Positions 55,980 to 64,000 of a stretch of 64,000 nt of DNA are shown one piece after another. Numbering within the stretch: the stretch's first letter is position 1; every line of letters starts with the position of its first letter. Location of the stretch: assembly GCF_036588685.1 (NCBI RefSeq), contig NW_026963310.1:2914001-2978000 (forward strand). Reading direction: 5' to 3'. This DNA is from Mytilus trossulus (lineage: Eukaryota; Mollusca; Bivalvia; Mytilida; Mytilidae). Below the pieces are notes generated by a model. The model ran no database searches, was not told the DNA's origin, and worked only from the letters and a program-made list of their open reading frames with translations. The position numbers and the translations under genes are program-made.

Positions 55980-56930
55980 ATTGTCACAACCTTTGACACT
56001 CGTTGTAATCGAGGAAAGGAGGAATTTGATTTTTTAAATATCAATACTATTGCCAACGGATTGATTTTTTTTCCCGTTAATCACTCATTCCAATTCGTAA
56101 GCCCCGTAAACTACTCGTAAACAGTTGATGTATGGTGTGTTAAATGATTACAACTGGATTATGCGAGTGCTTGTTTGTTGCTTTAATGGCACAGTGTTGG
56201 CGTTCGGAATTGTAACGACTTATTACAGAATTTTTTTTGTATTGTCACAAGTATTATGAATAAATACGTATATTTGACATATTCTTAGGTATTGATTATG
56301 ATTTGGGGATATATATATTTAAGCTAGGAAATCATAAATATCCGTAACACATGACAACAATTTGGAACAAATATTTTTTTTTAAATTATCAGAACAATCT
56401 ATTAAAAGGTAGTAAATTGCCCTAAGTTATTCCTCATAGCTGTCCATGCAAACATGTACCATGATTTTCAATGCATTGCATGTGCTGACTGTTAATTTAG
56501 CGTTATAACTCGTTTTTAGACATTTTATTTCATTTTTGTTCAACAGCTCGAATTTGTGAAAATTTTGCAATCCATAAAAATTTGCGAAAAACACATGTGT
56601 ATTTTAAGAGGGTATCAGTGTTAATAAACTTCAAATCTCACCCGAACTCTGTGCTTGAATCAAATGTGCTAAAATAACGCCAGATATTATTTTATAAAAT
56701 ACCATTATTCTGCAAAAGAAAAAGGAAACACAGAAGCATATCAACAATATTCTTCTAAATTATATTTAATTAATTAATTATTAATATTGAAATGAAATAA
56801 CTTGGATTTAAAAAAAATAGCAAGGTAGAGTTAAATTCTGGATGGTCGCCAATTGATGGCATTCACATTGTGTCAACCTAAACAAGCATTGCTGCGTAGT
56901 CAAATCAGGAAAGGATATAATACACTAAAT
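55980..56930. other. No gene seen
   Basis: AT-rich sequence upstream of the SRCR exons (minus strand). There is a TTAATTAATTAATTATTAAT tract near 56766. No coding or repeat structure can be defined. Confidence 0.5.
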
Positions 56931-56939
56931 GTAACTTTT

Positions 56940-57075
56940 ATACAGACTAAATTAGAAATGGAAGAGGTCTCCCCGGAGTGATTTAAATTCTTTAGAATGA
57001 AAACCATTGACAACGCAATGGCAAATACGGTAAAGGAACTAAAGACAAAGAACAGTACTAAACAAAAAATCAAAA
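56940..57075 (-). repeat. Diverged Penelope 3'-end fragment
   Basis: GGTCTCCCCGGAGTGATTTA, ATTGACAACGCAATGGCAAA, TACGGTAAAGGAACTAAAGA and CAAAGAACAGTACTAAACA are similar to the 3' module at 14150-14290 with many changes. Confidence 0.4.
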
Positions 57076-57548
57076 AATAAAGACTGAGCATTAAAATAAA
57101 ACTTGTTATTTCAACAGTTTACCCCAAATAAAACATACATATTGACACGTTACTATCACCGAAGTTTATGTATTAAAGTTAACAATTGTTAAATAGTTAC
57201 GTTACGTTTCAGATCTTGTCTAGGTGATTATATTTGTCGCTTTTCATTTTGTTTTATCTTTATAGAAATTCAGGTCAATTGAGGATGCCTTTCCTTTAAT
57301 GACAATGCTTTTTTATAAGACATCATCTGAACATTGGTCCGTTTGTTTTGTAGATATTGTCTCTAAAGATTTTTTATTTTTCATTGTAATACTCAACCAA
57401 CCGTGCCTAACGTAAAAAGAACCTGACAAATCAGTCAAATCGTTGATGAACTTTTAAGCAATGTGATTGTTTGTTGAATTTATTTGTTATTTTTTTTTTC
57501 TCTCTATTTATAATAGTTGTGATGATTATTAAAGACAAACACGCAGTT

Positions 57549-57572
57549 CCACCATGACATCGATCATGGTGG
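57549..57572. repeat. Short perfect hairpin
   Basis: CCACCATGA and TCATGGTGG flank CATCGA, giving a 9-bp stem in non-coding sequence. No function is evident. Confidence 0.5.
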
Positions 57573-58109
57573 TTAATATGCAAAGGTTGTCTCATGTATC
57601 AACTTTGCTGTTAACAGTTTTCGTCTGTCTCCTTTAATTAAAAAATGAAGGACGATATATTGGCATGAACTCAAATACCCAAATGTGTTTTGGAAAATGC
57701 TTACACGTATGAAGTGGGATTTCGATGGTATTTTTACTCTGACACATGAACAACGTGACAGTTGTTTCACAAGTGGTCGTTTGTTATGTCCCTATTTCGA
57801 CTAACTGTGAAAATGTTAATATAAGTTATATTTTACCAACCGGTGGTCATACTTATTCAAGGGTTATACAGTAAAAGTTCTTGGATGACAATGTTGATAT
57901 GTCATAATCAACCTTGTAATATATGCCAACAGAAACAAAATATGCATGTTTGTTTCAACAATGGAAAACTCTCTTTAGTTAAAAACAAATGGTATACGAG
58001 TCGATGTTCTCAAAAACAGTACAGGAAGAGCACTTCGATATATAGTAAACGGTAAAAATAGCATACCATGCAATCTTTTACAAGCAGAAACAAAACAACA
58101 ACAAGTTAC

Positions 58110-58185
58110 ATGGCGTTGTAAGTTTGTTTTAGATTTACGAGTTTGATTGTCCCTTTGGTATCTTTCGTCCCTCTTTACATAAGAC
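58110..58185 (+). repeat. Penelope 3'-end fragment
   Basis: GTAAGTTTGTTTTAGATTT, ACGAGTTTGATTGTCCCTTT and GGTATCTTTCGTCCCTCTTT match the inverse of the 14080-14150 end of the Penelope-like element. Confidence 0.6.
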
Positions 58186-58189
58186 CTTG

Positions 58190-61100
58190 TTCTAATTGAC
58201 CCAAACTCGGTGTTGTGTGTGTGTAATTCACATGTAAATTAAACACATTTACGTTTCTATTGATAAAACGCAATGTTTAAATGTGCATGTACATGATGTA
58301 GTTAAAATCATGTTTTGTCTACATGTAGTCAATAGTGAATGAAGCACTTCTTTGGTTAAGTGTACACAGAACAAGGTATTCACAACATACATTTTACCCT
58401 GTATATTTAATGAAGTTTATTTTTAAATACAATTAGTTATGTAGTTTTTTACCGAATTAATTGTCTAACCTTGATATATTAATTGGTTTGTTATATAAAA
58501 AAACCTTTTAGGTAGCCTTATTAGGCAGCATCAATTTAACTACATGCGGCAAGGGGGGTTATATGTTCGACACGGATTCTTTTCGCGCAAAGCACGAACA
58601 TTTTTATTTACTTTATCAAAGCTATCAATAAAATAGTTTTGTTCAGAATTTAACACTATAAGGTATGGTGAAAGTCTGGATTTAGAAATATTTTTCCTCA
58701 TTGAACATGTTGACCAGAAAATTGTTTCATCCGTTTTAGAATCAGAATATTTTTATGGAAAAAAAAAATTCCCTGAATCGGGACTCAAAGCATTATCATT
58801 GCCAAACGCATAATTCATTTGAAAATGTCTTCCCGAAATTCTGGTACTCGAGACATCTTTAAAATAGGTGTTAATCATCAAAATGACCTTCATTACTGCT
58901 AGACAAGTTGTCCAAGAAATTTTAATTCGATTATATGTAATGAACATTTAAATGACATAGTTTTTAAATGTGAACAAAACTGATGTACAGGTAACAAAAC
59001 CAGGTGTATAGATGTGAAAAAATTTAATGTGAAACCAACTTCATTACATGTTAACATATTTACTGTAAATGTTGTACAGCATAATTTGAAAGATTTCACA
59101 AAGTGACACAAATGATTTCAAATGTTTCTTGCCAAATAGCAACATTAGAAATACATTTCAATATTAATTGTCAACTTCGCAGCGTAGATATTTAATATCA
59201 ACTTCATCAGTTATGTTATCAACACAGTAAGAGGAAGACAAAGTCCAGTTCATTTTCCTAGAACACTTATTAACATGTCATGTTTCCATTTATAGAGCAC
59301 GGTAATTGGGAATGTTTGTATTGATTTTTTAATTTTATTTGAAAACAGTATATTGTAGAATACTCCAATCATAAATGTATATTGACTTGGTCAGTATAAT
59401 CTATCATTTAAGGATGTATGTATAGTTTATACTCGTAAATTTAAAGAATGATGACTTAAACAAATGAGTGTGAGATACAATATTTAGGCGAAGAAAAAGG
59501 GTTTTACTGATAATTGGTTACAAGCATTCATTTATTTATGATGAACAGAAACAATAAACAATTGGACAATTCAATTCACCCGGACAGTCAGTTTTACTAA
59601 TGGTTGGAAGATGCCTTCTGTTTCCTTATAGTACTTAAAATCAATTGTTCTAATCGCTGACTCAAATAAACAGCAACAAAAAACGGCTAATATGTATTAA
59701 GACCTCAAATATAAAGTTTTTTTTTTTTTAAATATATGGCACGATTTTAATCTTTGAAAAAGGTGATATCACACTGGCCATAAAAATCGTATGGCCTTTT
59801 TTCCTGAAAAAAATAGAGACAATATGCATTACTTTTCGGTAAATGTTGTTAACTATACCGACATATGACGTCGTTTCATACATGTTATTTAATATATCTT
59901 TTACCTTATCATTTGTCGAATGTAAATCATAAACCTTTATTAAAAACGAAACTCATTTTTTTATCTACAATAAATGTATTTGAAAATACTTTCCACTTAA
60001 CCTCTAGAGCAATTTGCTGAAGATTTAACTGAACAGTGAAGGCTACTCTAATTCGTTCGAGGCACACCATGTAATTCCTAGGTCAACTGTGCAAGTGTAT
60101 ACCTTAAATGTTAAGAGCGCACACATAATGTATGTGAACATTAGTGCATGTCAACTTCCAAAAGCGTTATGGATATGTTCCCGTTGTTGTACTCATAAGC
60201 TTTTGTTCTTAATCTGACTTCTACCTACTACCGACTTAAAACAATACGCTAACATTGTACAATGTTGTATTGCTTAAAACAGTGACAAGATTTGCTATAT
60301 TCCACTGAATGCATGATCAATGGTAAAAGAATCTTCGTGTGTTCTCTAAATAACTAGTTTTTAATTCTATTTTCTATATCCCCACATTACATATAAGTAT
60401 TATATAAATTCATTCAAACCATACATGTTAAAAGTATAAAAGTGAGTGCTACAAACTACAGTCTTGAATTAGCCTAAATTGTATGAAGTGTTAAAATGTC
60501 AATAATAATTAGGACAAACACAGTCTTAGACTCTTTCATATTTCCATAATATCATACAAACAATTTGAAATGTTTTACATTGTTCGCATGATAGTGTTGA
60601 CTATAAGAAGTAGTCACACTTAGTATAAGTGATTTTGTAACGATCATGTTTTGGTTTATAATACTAATTGTGATTAATTTTAAAAGGATAAAAGTAAAAT
60701 TTACCTACAAATTCGTTGATAACAACCACATTTGTCAGTCACTTCCTCGTCCAATATGTTAATTAATATGTTTTAAACATAAAGAAAAAGATGTATAGGA
60801 TTGTCATTAATTTTCATATTCCAAATATACACTGTTTATAGGCACTTCAACATCTTTCAAGTGTCAATTTAGAAAAGGAAATGAAATGGTGGAAATTACT
60901 TGAGTTCTTTTGAAACAAATTTTATCTTTAACCAAATCTTTTCCAAATCATTATCTGTTCGATTGTTTTTAAGTGGAAAATAAATAAGTTCATTGCAGTA
61001 GATTTAGCAGGTTAACTTTTTTTTGTTTTTTTTAATCTATAGATCATGTAGATGGAAGAAACAAAAAACAGGTTATGATGTCTTAAACAGTAGTAGCTAT

Positions 61101-62085
61101 TTTATTTTTAAATATTGTGTTAATGCGTTATGTAAGGGGTGTTTTCATATCAAACCTGCCTGATGTATCAAGTACAGTCATTTTGGGCAAAAAACATTAT
61201 ATAAGTTTTAATAGATACAACATAGATATATGTTTTTGTTGTTTTGTTCTGTTTTTCACAAGAAGAACGAAGCATGTGTAGCTTTTCAATGTAAAACAAT
61301 CTTTATCATTTAACCATTTATCCTAAATGAGCAGGGTCTATATGCAATCCTGTACAGTAATAGAATACATATCTCATTGTATACTTCCTTGTCATCAAAT
61401 TTTCATTCGAACTGTATTGTATATGAAGGAAGATAGTGATCATTTCAGTTGTGTTAAGTGAAAATACCAAGTACCATCAGTTGTATATTTATAGATATTC
61501 AATTATTGTAAATTCCCAAACAATAGAGAGATTTTCCTTAAATCGGAATACTAATCAGGTAGATACGAATTTCCAGAAGATTGTATTTAAAACAAAAAAT
61601 GCAATAAAATAATGGAATGCTTATAGTATATACAATCAAGAACGAATGTATGTTATTATTATATTCAGGTTATTTGGACTGAGCATATCTTTATAAACTG
61701 CAAGACAGTTTCGGAACATTTATGAATTGGATCAAAGACCGTACTTATCCTATTAATGTATGCATTAATCTTGTACAGAGCTATTTCATATTAAAATTCC
61801 AATTTTAGTTTTTATTTCTTTACAAATGACGTCAGTGTGTGTCTACTTACCATTCCGAAACAGTGAAGTACGTAGTCTTCAATCTTTTTACTTTATGAAC
61901 TGTTTCGAATCTTTTCATTGCTTTTTCATGTTTTTGTTTTAATTGTCTTTTGAATCGATCTATGTTTTGATTGCAATTTTGGTATTGTTATTTCTTTCTG
62001 CTATACCTATATTTTGGAATTAAAAGTCTTCAATTTGTATTCTCAAAATATTTTGTTTGAAGTTTTTTGACTTTGTACCTGAGAC
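58190..62085. other. Nearly 4 kb with no supported gene
   Basis: AT-rich, probably intergenic or intron. I found no ORF with family features, no satellite and no clear terminal inverted repeat. Two splice-donor-like sites on the minus strand near 60706 and 61851 follow short open stretches, but they could not be tied to a gene. Confidence 0.5.
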
Positions 62086-62089
62086 CATA

Positions 62090-62340
62090 TGACTTTGAAG
62101 GTAACAATTATAGGTCACCGTCATGCATTTAAAACTTAACAAAACCAATGCTATATACATGTAGTAAACTATAAAAGCCTTAAAAAAAAATTGTTAAAGA
62201 AATCAAACGTGAAACCAAACGGCCTTATTAATGTTTAAAACAATTAACAGAAACAAAAACAAACAGATTTGTAAACAGCCGACTAAGCTCAAACTCCTGG
62301 AAGTTCTTTACGAGTCTAACAATGTGAATCCACACAAAAA
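62090..62340 (+). repeat. SINE-like repeat, family A, diverged copy
   Basis: AGACCATATGACTTTGAAGG, TAACAATTATAGGTCACCG, AAACTATAAAAGCCTTAAAA, AACGTGAAACCAAACGGCC and TTATTAATGTTTAAAACAA keep the order of family A with many substitutions. Confidence 0.5.
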
Positions 62341-62484
62341 ATATACGTAGAATATCGAAGCTAATGAAAAAGCATTTTTTTTTTAATCCAAACATGCAAC
62401 AAAGCATATGTCACATGGAAGTCTAAATATATTCCAGTTAACAACTAGGATAACTTTGTGAAAAATTAGAAGCGGAAAAAGTAC

Positions 62485-62810
62485 AATATATAAAAGAAGA
62501 TGTGGTATGATTGCCAATGAGACAACTGTTCACAAGAGACCAAAATGACACAAACAGTAACAACTATATGTCATATTACGGCCTTCAACAATGAGCAAAG
62601 CCAATGCCGCATAGTCAGCTATAAAAGGTCCCGATAAGACAATGTAAAACAATTCAAACGCGAAAACTAACGGCCTTATTTATGTAAAAAATGGAACGAA
62701 AAACAAATATGTAACACATAAACGAACGACAACCACTGAATTACAGGCTCTTGATTTGGGACAGGCACATACAAAAATAATGTGGCGGGGCAAGTACACC
62801 ATTGCACATA
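62485..62810 (+). repeat. SINE-like repeat, family A, well preserved
   Basis: This is the best copy in the window: AAAAGAAGATGTGGTATGAT, TGCCAATGAGACAACTGTTC, ACAAGAGACCAAAATGACAC, TTACGGCCTTCAACAATGAG, CCGCATAGTCAGCTATAAAA, AAACGCGAAAACTAACGGCC, ACAACCACTGAATTACAGGC and GGGACAGGCACATACAAAAA, ending TGTGGCGGGGC. The minus frame 62676-62882 lies mostly inside it. Confidence 0.85.
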
Positions 62811-62829
62811 CACTAAATATGTTTTTTTG

Positions 62830-64000
62830 GTCTGTGTAACAAATATAAGAAAGAATTGTAGATCGTAATAAACATTTGACATTATGTGTTAAGAAATAAT
62901 AAATTCATTTGTAATAGTATATCAACATGCACATGCATCAATTTCACTATCACTTTCATAATTCAAAATGGCGAACCATGATTGTGTGTTTGTTTTTCCT
63001 GTGTCTGTGTTTATATTTTGATTGAACTCTTTTTTCTACTTTTTTACCTAACGATATCTACATCTTGTATGTCTATGTTTTTCATAGATTTCATAAGCAC
63101 AGTTCGATTCAATAACGTTTCGACATTGCCAAATTCGATGATGTCAACATTGTCTAAATTGATGATCTCGACATCTAGATACATATTAGACATGATTGCA
63201 ATTTTTAGCACATAACAATTTTTAAGTTGAGTCATATTTGTAAGACACCGTTTAAACATATTGATTGGGTGAAATAAACCTTATCATATCAATGTTATAC
63301 TTGAATACATGCACAAAAATATATGTCAAACATATCTTCAAACTTGAAATATACACGTAAGTATTATTTTAAAGTCATTGATCTTTAAAACTTTAAACGG
63401 AAGACATGTTTATTTAAAATCTAAAAGGTAAATATATATGATAGACGATCTTATGGTTAAGATATCTTGTTTATGAAGGTCGTATTTACTTATCTTTGAT
63501 GTTAACTACCATGATGCGTGTTGATTTAAAAAGTAAAATTAACCAATTTCATATAGTCTCATAAGATATGGTATATAGATTGCCGAAAGAAAAGGTTCAT
63601 AAAATTGGAATTCGTTTATGTCTGTTTGTCTTTACTGTTTATTTTCACTGTTTCAAATTAGTTTGGTGTTCATACGGTTGAGGGTGTTTGAGATTAATTT
63701 CGAAATGGTATTTTGAATGACGAGTGGTATTACCTTGAACATCATGAACATGTTAAAACAGTTTCATTATTTCAAAGTTTTATCATATTCTCTCAGAAAA
63801 TTGAATAACTGTTATATAGCATATCGTTTTAGAATAAAGATTTTTGTATTGAAAAACAAAGCTTGAACTATTTTTGTTAAGATCAAATTCCCTGTCTTAA
63901 TAAAAATATTGAATGGTATCAGCTAAGTTGGTTTTCTAGACCTGTGTTTGATCAAACTCATTTGAAACCGTTATTGTGAAATCGAGTTTACAATTTTAAC
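62830..64000. other. No gene seen
   Basis: AT-rich sequence to the window end. The stretch 63105-63180 has short imperfect repeats (GATGATGTCAACATTG, GATGATCTCGACATC) that make an Ile/Asp/Asn-rich minus-strand frame; it shows no family features. Confidence 0.5.

Noticed and set aside
59590-59690. Short Cys-containing minus-strand frame (TDCPGELNCPIVYCFC)
   Set aside because: It is only about 28 codons, with a stop directly upstream and no splice site or neighbour in phase.
60706-60780. Minus-strand short stretch with CGCYQRIC before GTAAAT
   Set aside because: It is too short, has no good acceptor and no partner exon in phase.
61851-62000. Minus-strand open stretch ending in a good GTAAGT donor (MKRFETVHKVKRLK then FTVSE)
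   Set aside because: There is no polypyrimidine acceptor upstream, and its phase does not match the SRCR exon. It remains a low-grade candidate for a first exon.

Overview
The window is AT-rich, repeat-dense animal DNA with small exons separated by long introns. The best fit is a bivalve mollusc, most likely a mussel (Mytilus-type). I infer this from the dispersed repeats, which I remember as common in mussel genomes, and from a CHST15-like sulfotransferase, a group A SRCR domain, a Penelope-like element with GIY-YIG and an L1-like LINE. There are no operons, rRNA genes or CRISPR arrays, and I found no tRNA gene.

Three host genes can be supported. (1) A carbohydrate sulfotransferase (CHST15/GalNAc4S-6ST-like) lies on the minus strand. 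Six exons are visible, at 35621-35285, 31266-31056, 22361-22248, 19919-19760, 18766-18601 and 17908-17761, with matching intron phases. The 5' cytoplasmic-tail exon and the last exon were not found. (2) A 628-residue open frame without introns lies on the plus strand at 51096-52982. Its N-terminal two thirds look disordered. Its C-terminal domain carries the E...D...ExK...Q pattern of PD-(D/E)XK nucleases, and its tail has SUMO-interaction-like motifs. I cannot name it. (3) One six-cysteine SRCR domain, split over two minus-strand exons (55425-55302 and 54554-54376), is part of a larger receptor-type gene.

The rest is mostly mobile or repetitive. From 1 to 13 kb there are several core-repeat elements, a TTAA-flanked terminal-inverted-repeat element, SINE-like repeats and an array of palindromes. 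From 14.1 to 17.5 kb there is a decayed Penelope-like element with an N-terminal GIY-YIG domain. From 20.3 to 22.2 kb there are two non-autonomous elements. From 23.8 to 30.7 kb there is a decayed L1-like LINE, antisense to the sulfotransferase gene, with an unusually long spacer between its ORFs. At 30.8-31.07 kb a 30-bp minisatellite has amplified the exon/intron junction of the sulfotransferase, copying its splice donor. At 32.07-32.67 kb there is a solo LTR. At 33.0-34.7 kb there is a terminal-inverted-repeat element studded with one recurring motif. From 37.56 to 42.56 kb there is a 59-bp satellite array of roughly 80 units. From 44.5 to 47.5 kb there are several MITEs, and from 48.55 to 50.85 kb an element with four ~502-bp internal repeats. 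From 58 to 64 kb I see little beyond SINE-like copies.

The most noteworthy observations are the splice-donor minisatellite inside a conserved sulfotransferase exon and the unrecognised nuclease-fold protein with SUMO-interaction-like motifs.
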